64,000 nt of DNA from Halonatronum saccharophilum DSM 13868. GTDB taxonomy: Bacteria; Bacillota; Halanaerobiia; Halobacteroidales; Halobacteroidaceae. This document shows positions 26,047 to 35,323 of this stretch, in pieces. The stretch covers positions 105,772 to 169,771 of the forward strand of contig NZ_KI912095.1 of the NCBI RefSeq assembly GCF_000517025.1, written 5' to 3'. Position 1 is the stretch's first letter. Each line of letters opens with the position of its first letter. Below the pieces are notes generated by a model. The model saw nothing but the letters and a program-made list of their open reading frames with translations, had not been told where the DNA came from and did not search any database. A program made the position numbers and the translations under genes.

Positions 26047-27193
26047 TTTTAAAAGGGGAATGAGTTTTGTTTTAATTGTACTTTTATTATTATCTCCTAG
26101 CATGGCTTATGCTGGAGGCAATTTTGATGTTAGTGTAGATTCGGCTATCTTAGTTGATGCTCAAACAGGACAGGTTCTATTTGCTAAGAATGAGCATAAG
26201 CAATTACCACCAGCTTCAATTACTAAGGTAATGGCTATCCTATTAGTGATGGAAGCTTTAGAAGCAGGAGAGATAAGCTTAGAGGATGAGGTTACAGCAA
26301 GTCAATTAGCTAGTTCTAAGGGTGGATCTCAGATTTGGTTATCTACCGGAGAGAAGATGAGTGTTGAAGATTTATTAGTAGCTACTATTATTCCTTCAGC
26401 AAATGATGCTACAGTAGCTTTAGCAGAATATATAGGTGGAACTAAGGGCAATTTTGTAAGAATGATGAATCGCAGGGCTGGGGAGCTAGATATGGAGAAC
26501 ACCTATTTTGCTAATGCAACAGGTCTTCCAGTTAAAGGGGGAGGAACTTATACAACAGCCTATGATATTGCTATAATGTCTAGAGAGTTGGCTAAACATG
26601 ATCTTTACTTTAACTGGTCTGGAAGAAGGACTGCTCGAATTAGAGATGGAGAATACCCAGTCTTTACTACCAATGAACTCATAGGACATTTTGCTGGTGC
26701 TGATGGCTTAAAGACTGGTTGGACTACCGAAGCTGGTTACGGTTTAGTAGGAACAGCTGATCATGGAGATGGGCGTTTAATAAGTGTTGTTCTTGGAGCA
26801 GAGAGTGATGATGAGCGAGTTAATGAAACAATTAGATTATTAAGCCATGGTTTTAGAGCTTTTATTAGAGATATCTTTGTAGTTGAAGGTACAGAGGTAG
26901 GTAGTGCCGAGGTAGATAAAGGGAGAGAGGCAGAAGTTCCGGTAAGAACAGTCAATTCTTTTGAAGCTTTTATTGAACGTGGTACGAAAGGTGATGTAGA
27001 GCAAGAGATAGTAATAGATAGAGAGTTAGAAGCCCCTGTTGAGGAAGGTGAGCCTGTAGGTCAATTAGTATTTACTCAGTATGGAAATGAATTAGGAAGT
27101 GTAGAGTTAGTAACGGCTGGCGAGGTTGAAAGGGCTGGGATCTTTACTCTAATCTTTAGATGGGTGAGAGATTTTATAATGGGGTTTTTCTAG
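26036..27193 (+). CDS. dacF: D-alanyl-D-alanine carboxypeptidase (DacF type)
   Basis: A penicillin-binding carboxypeptidase that trims pentapeptide stems. The signal peptide is residues 1-26 (MAYA then GG). Catalytic motifs: S61-I-T-K64, SAN in IPSANDATVALAEY, and KTG in DGLKTGWTTEAGYG. The peptidase S11 C-terminal beta domain and a C-terminal amphipathic helix (IFRWVRDFIMGFF) give membrane association. DacF and DacB paralogues act on spore cortex in Bacillus. The start overlaps the end of mazG; AGATAGGGGG is the ribosome site. Confidence 0.93.
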   Translation: MMFNFKRGMSFVLIVLLLLSPSMAYAGGNFDVSVDSAILVDAQTGQVLFAKNEHKQLPPASITKVMAILLVMEALEAGEISLEDEVTASQLASSKGGSQIWLSTGEKMSVEDLLVATIIPSANDATVALAEYIGGTKGNFVRMMNRRAGELDMENTYFANATGLPVKGGGTYTTAYDIAIMSRELAKHDLYFNWSGRRTARIRDGEYPVFTTNELIGHFAGADGLKTGWTTEAGYGLVGTADHGDGRLISVVLGAESDDERVNETIRLLSHGFRAFIRDIFVVEGTEVGSAEVDKGREAEVPVRTVNSFEAFIERGTKGDVEQEIVIDRELEAPVEEGEPVGQLVFTQYGNELGSVELVTAGEVERAGIFTLIFRWVRDFIMGFF

Positions 27194-27204
27194 AATAGGA
27201 AGTT

Positions 27205-27242
27205 AAAAGGATTAGTATGCAGATCTGCATACTAATCCTTTT
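27205..27242 (+). terminator. Terminator after dacF
   Basis: AAAAGGATTAGTATGCAGA with its full complement, a loopless 19-bp stem ending in TTTT. Confidence 0.9.
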
Positions 27243-27350
27243 GGACTTTTATATACCACAATTTATCAAAAGAAGGTCTATGCACTTTATATACTTAACT
27301 ATATAGGTACAAGATTAATATCGATTAATAAGAAAAAGGAGGTAGTTAAG

Positions 27351-28145
27351 ATGGTAATAGATTCACATCTACACTTTGGAAAGATAGGTAAGTTTGATAT
27401 GGGGGTTGACGTACTCTTAGAATCTTTAGACAAGTATGGAATTGACTTTGGTATTGTATCAAATATTGAGGGTGTTGAATTTGATACAGAACTTAGGAAG
27501 ATCCCTAAAGAATTTATGGTATCTCAGATGGAGGTTAATAAAAAGACGTTGGAGTTAGTTAAGGATCATTTTGATAAGTTGATAGGACTAGTTTGGATTA
27601 AGCCTCATACTGAATCCTTTACTAATGAACTAGGAGATTTCATTTTAGATAATAGAGATTACTTTGTTGGTTTTAAGATACATCCTTACCACTCTAAATT
27701 AAAGATAAGTGATGATAGATATAAGGAGTATTTAGGTTTTGCTAATGAGATAAGTCTACCCTGTGCTGTTCATACAGCTAAATGTCCTTACTCAGATATC
27801 GGAGATCTTTATAAGGTGGCAAAGGAGTATTCTAAAGTTAATTTTATTGCAGTACATATGGGGCTAGGAAGTGATAATAGCAGAGCTATTGATTATATCA
27901 GTAAACTTGATAATTTATATGGAGATACAACATGGGTTCCTTTGGAGAGAGTTATAGATGCTGTAGAGGGGTGTGGAAGTCATAAGATCTTATTTGGAAC
28001 TGATAACCCTATTGATGGTTTAGATACTTATCAAAAGTATGAAGAATTATTGATTAAAGGAAGAGATTTATTTAAAGAGGAAGATTATCAGGATATTTTT
28101 AGCTTAAATGCTAAAAGGATATTTGGATTAGAATTAAATAGTTAG
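27351..28145 (+). CDS. Amidohydrolase-2 family metal hydrolase
   Basis: A 264-residue TIM-barrel hydrolase, Amidohydrolase_2 type. Metal ligands: MVIDSHLHFG (HxH), HTAKCPYSDIG, VHMGLGS, and the late Asp in LFGTDNPIDG. AAAGGAGGTAG precedes the ATG. The substrate is unknown; relatives act as decarboxylases or lactonases. A frameshifted relative lies at 35324, on the far side of the lac operon, and both open with the same D-S-H-L-H motif. Confidence 0.8.
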   Translation: MVIDSHLHFGKIGKFDMGVDVLLESLDKYGIDFGIVSNIEGVEFDTELRKIPKEFMVSQMEVNKKTLELVKDHFDKLIGLVWIKPHTESFTNELGDFILDNRDYFVGFKIHPYHSKLKISDDRYKEYLGFANEISLPCAVHTAKCPYSDIGDLYKVAKEYSKVNFIAVHMGLGSDNSRAIDYISKLDNLYGDTTWVPLERVIDAVEGCGSHKILFGTDNPIDGLDTYQKYEELLIKGRDLFKEEDYQDIFSLNAKRIFGLELNS

Positions 28146-28150
28146 TAGAT

Positions 28151-28209
28151 AATAAAATAACAACCCCCTATATAACATTATTTGTTATATAGGGGGTTGT
28201 TATTTTATT
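28151..28209. terminator. Long bidirectional terminator
   Basis: A 27-bp stem (AATAAAATAACAACCCCC and onward) with a TTATT loop, ending in TTATTTTATT. It separates the amidohydrolase from the lac operon. Confidence 0.9.
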
Positions 28210-28223
28210 TAAATAAGAAAGCC

Positions 28224-28335
28224 TCAAACAAACACTAACAAACAAAAAAAATAAAAAACAAACAAAAAGGTATTGACATAAAAAAAATAATAGTGTAAAA
28301 TAACATTAAGAAACAAAAACAAACACAAACAAACA
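28224..28335 (+). promoter_or_regulatory. lac operon promoter with DeoR-type AAACAAA operators
   Basis: TTGACA (28273-28278), a 17-nt spacer and TAAAAT (28296-28301). Both sides of this promoter are packed with AAACAAA/ACAAACA words (28224-28268 and 28310-28335), complement of the TTTGTTT-type sites bound by LacR/FruR-class DeoR regulators. The layout predicts autoregulation and repression of the whole operon. Confidence 0.75.
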
Positions 28336-28352
28336 GAACTGGGGTCGTTATT

Positions 28353-29105
28353 ATGATAAAAGAAGAACGATTAGAAAAAATTATGGAAATATTAGATGAA
28401 GAAGGGTTAATTAAGGTATCTGAGATCACAGAGCTTTTGGGTGTTACTGAAATGACTATTAGAAGAGACTTAAATATTCTAGAAGGTAGAGGTCTATTGA
28501 TTAGAGTTCATGGGGGAGCCAAGAAGAAAGAGAAGAAAATTCTTAAGGAGCTAACTCATAATGAGAAGAAAGAGATTAATACTGAGGAGAAAAGACATAT
28601 AGCTGAAATTGCCGCAACTTTTATCGAAGATAATGACACTATTTATATTGGCCCAGGAACAACTTGTGAATTTATTTATGATTATATTGATGCTCAAAAT
28701 ATTAAAGTTGTAACCAATTCAATTTCTATCTTTTCAAAGTTTGCTGACGACAAGAGATTTGAATTAATCTTAGCTGGTGGTCGTTTAAGACCTTCTACTG
28801 GAACTTTTGTAGGAAGCTTTACTAATGAATTATTGACTAAATTAAGTGTTAAAGCTGCTTTTGTTGGAGCTAATGGTATTTATAAAAATTATATCACAAC
28901 CTCTAATGAAGAAGAAGGAGTTGCTCAAAATATTATTTTAGATAATTCTTTAGAGAAGTATGTCTTAGCTGATCACGAAAAAATAGACAGACAAGATTTT
29001 TATAGTTTCTATAATCTAGAGGATGTAACTGCACTTATTACTGATAAAAACTTAAAAAAAGGTGTAAAGAGAAGATACTCAGAGTTTATTAAAATTATTG
29101 ATTAA
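28353..29105 (+). CDS. DeoR-family repressor of the lactose operon
   Basis: The 250-residue protein has the DeoR helix-turn-helix (IKEERLEKIMEILDEEGLIKVSEI, then VTEMTIRRDLNILEGRGLLIRVHGGA) and a sugar-phosphate sensing domain with IYIGPGTTCEFIYDYI and LILAGGRLRPSTGTFVG. First gene of the lac operon, in the place of lacR in lactococci and staphylococci, whose inducer is tagatose-6-phosphate; the same inducer is likely here. CTGGGGTCG is a weak ribosome site. Confidence 0.85.
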   Translation: MIKEERLEKIMEILDEEGLIKVSEITELLGVTEMTIRRDLNILEGRGLLIRVHGGAKKKEKKILKELTHNEKKEINTEEKRHIAEIAATFIEDNDTIYIGPGTTCEFIYDYIDAQNIKVVTNSISIFSKFADDKRFELILAGGRLRPSTGTFVGSFTNELLTKLSVKAAFVGANGIYKNYITTSNEEEGVAQNIILDNSLEKYVLADHEKIDRQDFYSFYNLEDVTALITDKNLKKGVKRRYSEFIKIID

Positions 29106-29122
29106 AATAAGGAGGAATTGAA

Positions 29123-29551
29123 ATGAAGATAATCATTGGTTCAGATAAGGATGGATTAGAGCTAAAAGAATATGTAAAGGATTGCTTAGAGAAGTCAGGA
29201 TATGAGATAGTTGATAAAACTCCAAAGGGAGCAGATGATTTTGTAGATTCTGCAAAATCTGTTGCTCAAGCAGTAGTAGAGCAAGAAGGGGCTAATGGGA
29301 TTTTGGTTGATGAGTATGGAGTAGGATCTTTTATGGTAGCTAATAAAATAAAAGGAGCTATCTGTGCAGTGGTTTCTGAGGAGCATTCCGCAAAGATGAC
29401 TAAAGATCATAACAATGCTACTATCCTAGCCTTAGGATCAGGAATAGTAGGCAAGAAGTTGGCTAAAGAAATTGTTGATAATTTTGTTGGATCAGAATAC
29501 TCAGGAGGTAGACATCAAGTAAGAGTAGATATGCTAAATAAGATGCTTTAA
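29123..29551 (+). CDS. lacA: Galactose-6-phosphate isomerase subunit LacA
   Basis: RpiB/LacAB-fold protein of 142 residues, the LacA length. LacA and LacB together convert galactose-6-phosphate to tagatose-6-phosphate. Landmarks are KIIIGSDKDGLELKEYVKDCL, VDEYGVGSFMVANKIKG, KMTKDHNNATILALG and a C-terminus GGRHQVRVDMLNKML that nearly matches lactococcal LacA. AAGGAGGAATTG precedes the ATG. Confidence 0.93.
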   Translation: MKIIIGSDKDGLELKEYVKDCLEKSGYEIVDKTPKGADDFVDSAKSVAQAVVEQEGANGILVDEYGVGSFMVANKIKGAICAVVSEEHSAKMTKDHNNATILALGSGIVGKKLAKEIVDNFVGSEYSGGRHQVRVDMLNKML

Positions 29552-29584
29552 TATAATTAATATAAATATAAAGGAGGAGTTAAA

Positions 29585-30103
29585 ATGATTATCTCAATAG
29601 GATGTGATCATATAGTAACGGATTTAAAAAATCATATTATTGAATATTTAGAAGCAAAAGGTCATAAAATAATTGACAATGGGACTTATGATCATATTAG
29701 AACACATTACCCGATTTATGGTAAGAAGACTGCTGATAAGGTAGCCAGTGGAGAAGCAGATTTAGGAATAGTTATCTGTGGGACAGGTGTAGGTATTACT
29801 ACTAGTGCTGCAAAAGTAAAAGGTATAAGGGCTGCTCTAGTTAGAGATATAACTACTGCTAAATATGCAAAAGAAGAGTTGAATGCTAATATTATAGGTG
29901 TAGGAGGAAGAATTTGTGGAGTTGGCTTAATAGAAAATATTATAGATGAGTTTTTAGAATCTAAATATAAAGAAAATTTTGAAAATGATAAGATAATAGA
30001 AAAAATAGATCAAATTGTTGAAGATGATAGTCAAGTTGGAGATGAAGAATTCTTTGCTGAATTTATTGAGAAATGGGAAAATGGTTACTATCCAAAAAAA
30101 TAA
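29585..30103 (+). CDS. lacB: Galactose-6-phosphate isomerase subunit LacB
   Basis: The 172-residue partner of LacA. IGCDHIVTDLKNHIIEYL, YDHIRTHYPIYGKK, VICGTGVGITTSAAKVKGIRA with the catalytic Cys, and LVRDITTAKYAKEELNAN are all typical LacB segments, as is the tail EEFFAEFIEKWENG. AAAGGAGGAGTT precedes the ATG. Confidence 0.94.
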   Translation: MIISIGCDHIVTDLKNHIIEYLEAKGHKIIDNGTYDHIRTHYPIYGKKTADKVASGEADLGIVICGTGVGITTSAAKVKGIRAALVRDITTAKYAKEELNANIIGVGGRICGVGLIENIIDEFLESKYKENFENDKIIEKIDQIVEDDSQVGDEEFFAEFIEKWENGYYPKK

Positions 30104-30124
30104 TTAATAATAGGAGGGCTAAAG

Positions 30125-30436
30125 ATGTCTGAAGAAACTTCAATGATTGCTTTAGAGATAATAGGAAATGCAGGAGATGCAAGAACTAGATACATGGCAG
30201 CTATGAAAAAAGCTCAAAATGGAGAATTTGAAGAAGCAGAAAAATTGATAGAAGAGGGAAATGAGTTTATTTTAAAATCACATAAGGTACAGACTAGCTT
30301 AATTCAAGCAGAAGCTAAAGGGGAAGCAAAAGAGATGGGCTTTTTAATAGTTCATGCCCAAGATCATTTAATGACAAATATGTTATTAAGGGATGTAATT
30401 GAAAACTTTATTACTCTTTATAAGAGAACAACTTAA
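30125..30436 (+). CDS. lacF: PTS lactose-specific EIIA component
   Basis: A 103-residue helical PTS EIIA of the lactose/cellobiose family. The phosphorylated His lies in FLIVHAQDHLMT. It passes phosphate from HPr to the EIIB domain of the next gene. The 231-nt gap that follows (30437-30667) is AT-rich with no terminator or ORF that I can support. Confidence 0.93.
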   Translation: MSEETSMIALEIIGNAGDARTRYMAAMKKAQNGEFEEAEKLIEEGNEFILKSHKVQTSLIQAEAKGEAKEMGFLIVHAQDHLMTNMLLRDVIENFITLYKRTT

Positions 30437-30667
30437 AACAATTATAGTTTTAAGTATTATATAAATTAAAATTTCACTTTAGAACTTGCTAACATAAGTG
30501 TTCTCTAATAATGAAAATAAGTTTTTATAGAGATATAAGTAGAAAAGATTAAGTAAGTCTAAAGGGTTCTTTGAGAAATTATCACTATAAGTTTATAATT
30601 TTATCTTTAGCTGTATAGATAAGTTTTAAGATTTATGATTCAAAAATTTAAAATGAGGTGATAAAAT

Positions 30668-32335
30668 ATGGAATCCTTAATTAAAAAGATTGAAAAGATG
30701 AAACCATTTTTCGAGAAAATTTCTAACAATCCTTATCTAAGAGCAATACGTGATGGATTTATCAGTTTAATTCCTGTCATTTTATTCTCAAGTCTATTTT
30801 TGTTGGTGGCTTTTGTACCAAATATCTTTAACTATTATTTACCTGATCATATGGTAGATTCATTGCTTAAAGCGTATACCTATTCAATGGGAATATTGGC
30901 GTTATTTATGTCTGCTACTGTAGCTAAAAGCTTAACTGAGAACTTTAATGGTAATCTACCTAAAACTAGACAGATAAATGTTGTTTCAGTAATGGTAGCT
31001 TCAATGATTGGATTTTTATTAATTGGCGTGGGCCAAGTAGATGGTGGGCTTTCTCTATCCTATCTTGGAACTAGAGGTTTATTAGCAGCCTTTGTAGTTG
31101 CTTTTATTGTACCGAATATTTATAAATTTTGTGTAAAGAATAATATTACTATTAAATTACCTGATGAGGTTCCGGCAAATATATCTCAAACCTTTGCTGA
31201 CTTAATACCTTTATCGGTTTCAATCTTATTCTTTTGGGTCTTTGATATTGTCTTTAGAACAGTCTTTAGCGTAGGATTTAGTGTTTGGATTCTTGAAGTA
31301 TTTCAACCACTCTTTACTGCGGCAGATGGATATTTAGGATTAGCACTTATCTTTGGTGCAATGGCCTTCTTCTGGTTTGTTGGAATTCATGGTCCATCAA
31401 TTGTAGAGCCAGCAGTAGCTGCTATTTATATAGCTAATGTTGAAGCTAACTTCCAATTGTTCCAAGCAGGAGAGCACGCATCAAACGTACTATCCCAAGG
31501 TTCTCAATATTTTGTTGCTACTTTAGGAGGTACAGGAGCAACTCTGGTTATTACCTTTATGTTTGCTTTTATGGCTAAGTCAAAGCAGTTAAAAGCAGTT
31601 GGTAAGGCTTCTAGTATACCAGTTATATTTGGTGTAAATGAGCCTGTCTTATTTGGAGCACCAATTGTATTGAATCCGGTATTTTTTATTCCATTTATTG
31701 CAACACCAATAGTTAATGTCTGGCTGTTAAGATTCTTCATTACAACTTTAAATATGAATGGATTTGTTTATAATCTACCTTGGACTACTCCAGGGCCAAT
31801 AGGATTGGTACTAGGTACAGCCTTTGCTCCATTAGCTTTTATATTGGCTCCGTTGTTATTAGCAGTAGACTTTGCTATCTACTATCCATTTATGAAAGTC
31901 TATGATAAACAGTTAGTAGAAGAAGAGAAGGAACGTGCAGATGAAGAGGAATCAGATTTAGTTGAATTAGAAACTCCAGCTGAAGAGGTAGAGGCGGTAA
32001 GTGAAGTAGCCTCATCTAATGAAGAGTTATCAGTTTTAGTAGTCTGTGCTAATGGTGCAACTAGTGGGATGTTAGCTAATGCTATAGGAAAAGGGGCAAA
32101 ATCAAAAGGAATTAACCTAGAGTCTACAGCAATGGCATATGGTCAGCATAAAGAAGTAATTGCAGATTTTGATTTAATTATATTAGCACCACAGATGGCT
32201 TCTATGTTAGAAGAGTTAGAAAAGGACTGTCAAGGAAAAGGTACTAAAGCAATGTCAACTTCTGGCCAAGAGTATGTAAGTCTTGCTCGTGACCCAGAAA
32301 ATGCTATTAAATTTACGCTAAAGAATTTAAACTAA
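30668..32335 (+). CDS. lacE: PTS lactose-specific EIICB component
   Basis: A 555-residue membrane permease. The EIIC domain (about 1-420, ten or so helices; DGFISLIPVILFSSLFLL, GVNEPVLFGAPIVLNP with the substrate-site Glu) is joined by an acidic linker to EIIB (about 455-555, LVVCANGATSGMLANAIGKG with the phospho-Cys). It imports lactose as lactose-6-phosphate. AAATGAGGTG precedes the ATG. Confidence 0.94.
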   Translation: MESLIKKIEKMKPFFEKISNNPYLRAIRDGFISLIPVILFSSLFLLVAFVPNIFNYYLPDHMVDSLLKAYTYSMGILALFMSATVAKSLTENFNGNLPKTRQINVVSVMVASMIGFLLIGVGQVDGGLSLSYLGTRGLLAAFVVAFIVPNIYKFCVKNNITIKLPDEVPANISQTFADLIPLSVSILFFWVFDIVFRTVFSVGFSVWILEVFQPLFTAADGYLGLALIFGAMAFFWFVGIHGPSIVEPAVAAIYIANVEANFQLFQAGEHASNVLSQGSQYFVATLGGTGATLVITFMFAFMAKSKQLKAVGKASSIPVIFGVNEPVLFGAPIVLNPVFFIPFIATPIVNVWLLRFFITTLNMNGFVYNLPWTTPGPIGLVLGTAFAPLAFILAPLLLAVDFAIYYPFMKVYDKQLVEEEKERADEEESDLVELETPAEEVEAVSEVASSNEELSVLVVCANGATSGMLANAIGKGAKSKGINLESTAMAYGQHKEVIADFDLIILAPQMASMLEELEKDCQGKGTKAMSTSGQEYVSLARDPENAIKFTLKNLN

Positions 32336-32343
32336 TAAAACAA

Positions 32344-32377
32344 TAATTTAGTGGCAACTTAAGTTGCCACTAAATTA
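32344..32377. promoter_or_regulatory. Perfect 34-nt palindrome between lacE and lacG
   Basis: TAATTTAGTGGCAACTT and its full complement, without a T-tract. It could end part of the transcript, protect the upstream mRNA from decay or be a processing site. Confidence 0.5.
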
Positions 32378-32427
32378 CAAAAATGTGAAAATTTTAAATC
32401 TAATTCTAATTAGAGGGGTGTTTAATT

Positions 32428-33852
32428 ATGAGATTCCCAGAAAATTTTATTTTTGGAGGAGCAACAGCAGCATATCAAGCAGAAGGATCTACTAATGTAG
32501 ATGGTAGAGGTCCTTGTTATTGGGATGAATATCTTAATAGAGAAGAAAGTAGATTCAATGGTGATACAGCTAGTGATTTTTATAATAAATATCCAAAAGA
32601 TTTGGAGTTGGCCCAAAAATACGGAGTTAATGGAATTAGAATCTCTATTGCTTGGAGTAGAGTGATTCCAGATGGAAGTGGAGAAGTTAACCCTAAGGGG
32701 ATTGAGTTTTATAATAACTTAATAGATGAATGTCTTAAAAGAGGTATTGAGCTTTATGTTACACTGCACCACTTTGATACCCCTCTTAGCTTGTTTAAAA
32801 ATGGAGACTGGCTAGATAGAGACAATATCGATCATTTCCTTAATTTTGCTAAGGTTTGTTTTGAGAACTTTGGTGATAGAGTTAAGAAATGGGTTAGTAT
32901 TAATGAGCCTTGGTCAGTTGTAGCAGGGCAGTATATTATAGGTCACTTTCCGCCTAATATTCATTATGATATTACAAAGGCAGTACAAGCAATGCATAAT
33001 ATGATGGTAGCACATTCTAAAGTTGTAGAACTTTATAAATCTATGAACTTAGATGGTGAAGTAGGTATAATTCATATCCTTGAATCTAAATACCCTATTT
33101 CTGATAAGAAAGAGGATGAAAAGGCAGCATATTTAGAGGATACAATTGCTAATAGGTTTATGTTAGATGCTTGCTTAGGTGGAGGGTATGAAGAAGAAAC
33201 CTTAGAAACTATTAAAGGTATTTTAAGTAAGAATGATGGTAAATTAGTAATTGAAGATGGGGATATGGAAGTTATAAAATCTGCTGCTATTAAAAATGAT
33301 TTCTTAGGTATTAACTATTATGCAAGCCATTTCCTAAAAGGTTATGAAGGAGAAAGTAACATTTATCATAATGGTACTGGAGAGAAAGGAACTAGTATAT
33401 TTGCTTTAAAAGGAATAGGAGAGAGAGTAGATAATCCTGATGTTCCTACTACTGATTGGGATTGGCCAATTTATCCTAAAGGATTATATGATATGTTAAT
33501 TAGAATTAAAGAAGATTATCCAAATTATAATAAGATCTATGTTACAGAGAATGGTATGGGGTATAAGGATGATTTTGAAGATGGTAGGGTTGAAGATGAT
33601 CCAAGAATTGATTATATAAAACAGCATTTCCAAGCAATTTTGGAAGCAATTGAAGATGGTGTAGATATTAGAGGATATTTCTTATGGTCGTTAATGGATG
33701 TTCTATCTTGGACCAACGGTTATAACAAGAGGTATGGATTATTCTATGTAGATTTTGATAGCCAAGAGAGATATGTTAAGAAGAGTGCACATTGGTTTAA
33801 AAAGGTTTCTGAAGAAAAGAGGATAGTTGAAATAGATGAAATAGATTATTAG
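32428..33852 (+). CDS. lacG: 6-phospho-beta-galactosidase
   Basis: A GH1 enzyme of 474 residues that splits lactose-6-phosphate into glucose and galactose-6-phosphate. FPENFIFGGATAAYQAEGST is the GH1 N-terminal signature; the acid/base Glu is in SINEPWSV and the nucleophile in YVTENGMGY. A W and K/Y-rich C-terminal loop (WTNGYNKRYGLFYVDFDSQ) fits a phosphate-binding GH1. AGAGGGGTG precedes the ATG. Confidence 0.93.
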   Translation: MRFPENFIFGGATAAYQAEGSTNVDGRGPCYWDEYLNREESRFNGDTASDFYNKYPKDLELAQKYGVNGIRISIAWSRVIPDGSGEVNPKGIEFYNNLIDECLKRGIELYVTLHHFDTPLSLFKNGDWLDRDNIDHFLNFAKVCFENFGDRVKKWVSINEPWSVVAGQYIIGHFPPNIHYDITKAVQAMHNMMVAHSKVVELYKSMNLDGEVGIIHILESKYPISDKKEDEKAAYLEDTIANRFMLDACLGGGYEEETLETIKGILSKNDGKLVIEDGDMEVIKSAAIKNDFLGINYYASHFLKGYEGESNIYHNGTGEKGTSIFALKGIGERVDNPDVPTTDWDWPIYPKGLYDMLIRIKEDYPNYNKIYVTENGMGYKDDFEDGRVEDDPRIDYIKQHFQAILEAIEDGVDIRGYFLWSLMDVLSWTNGYNKRYGLFYVDFDSQERYVKKSAHWFKKVSEEKRIVEIDEIDY

Positions 33853-33862
33853 GGGGGGTTGA

Positions 33863-34717
<855 letters not shown>

Positions 34718-34720
34718 TAT

Positions 34721-34768
34721 AACAGAAAATCCCCACTGACTAAATTTAGTCAGTGGGGATTTTCTGTT
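34721..34768 (+). terminator. lac operon terminator
   Basis: AACAGAAAATCCCCACTGAC and onward with its full complement, a 24-bp loopless stem ending in TTTTCTGTT. Confidence 0.9.
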
Positions 34769-34830
34769 ATTTAGTTGGTTAAATTAATTCTCACAATAAT
34801 AAATTATAAACAAAATTATAATATTATTCC

Positions 34831-34859
34831 TTGACAAAACATATAATCATATATATACT
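34831..34859 (+). promoter_or_regulatory. Sigma-A promoter of the attenuator-like leader
   Basis: TTGACA (34831-34836), a 17-nt spacer, TATACT (34854-34859). Confidence 0.8.
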
Positions 34860-34898
34860 TTAGGTAGTAATGGAAATTAAATCTAAAAAGAGAAAGGG

Positions 34899-35100
34899 GG
34901 TTGTGAATATGAGAAGGCTTAGGATAAGGCAGATTGGTAGAAGAGAAAATGTAAAACTATATTTATATTCACAACCAACTTGGGAGCTGAGGGATAAGTA
35001 GAAGTAAGGTGATTAATATCATCTTCTTTGAGTATGCCTCAGTATAAATAATCGGATTACTATACCCATAGGTTGTGAAAACCTGTGGGTATTTGCTTTT
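34899..35100 (+). promoter_or_regulatory. Two-state leader RNA ending in an intrinsic terminator
   Basis: Three segments can pair in exclusive ways. Segment 1 (34899-34910, GGTTGTGAATAT, covering the end of the ribosome site and the AT of the ATG) is fully complementary over 12 bp to segment 2 (34965-34976). Segment 2 is also complementary over 9 bp to segment 3 (35071-35079, GGTTGTGAA), which is the left arm and loop of a 13-bp terminator (35062-35092) followed by TTGCTTTTTT. Pairing 1-2 would block translation of the small ORF and free the terminator; pairing 2-3 would break the terminator. Regulation of the amidohydrolase downstream is inferred. Confidence 0.6.
34909..35001 (+). CDS. 30-residue leader peptide ORF
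   Basis: ATG with AAAGGGGG 8 nt upstream. The peptide is strongly basic at first (MRRLRIRQIGRRENVK) and ends SQPTWELRDK. It lies between a good promoter and a terminator, and it contains the RNA segment that pairs alternately with its own start region or with the terminator. A regulatory leader peptide is more likely than a functional product, but a small peptide product is not excluded. Confidence 0.5.
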   Translation: MRRLRIRQIGRRENVKLYLYSQPTWELRDK

Positions 35101-35258
35101 TTGTATAGGTATATAAGTTAAAGGTGTGTTATAAAGTCTTTGGAAAATCTAAGAGCTGATTATTTATTTTCTAAGTGTTTAGATAATGATATTAGCTAGT
35201 GGATTAATAAGGTCTATCTTTAGCTATATATCTTAGATTAAAGTTGTTTTATCTATTT

Positions 35259-35292
35259 AACCACAGGTGAGTTTTATACCTGTGGTTTTTTG
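35259..35292 (+). terminator. Second terminator of the leader region
   Basis: AACCACAGGT-9 nt-ACCTGTGGTT followed by TTTTTG. It shares the CCTGTGG core with the terminator at 35062 and lies 32 nt before the amidohydrolase start, so the gene sits behind two successive terminators. The 155 nt between the two (35104-35258) hold no ORF I can support. Confidence 0.8.
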
Positions 35293-35323
35293 TATGTTAA
35301 TTTAAATTGAAGGGATTGATTAT

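Noticed and set aside
34831-35100. T-box or tryptophan-type attenuator
   Set aside because: No T-box sequence or specifier loop is recognisable, and the leader peptide has a single Trp. The downstream gene is not an amino-acid gene.
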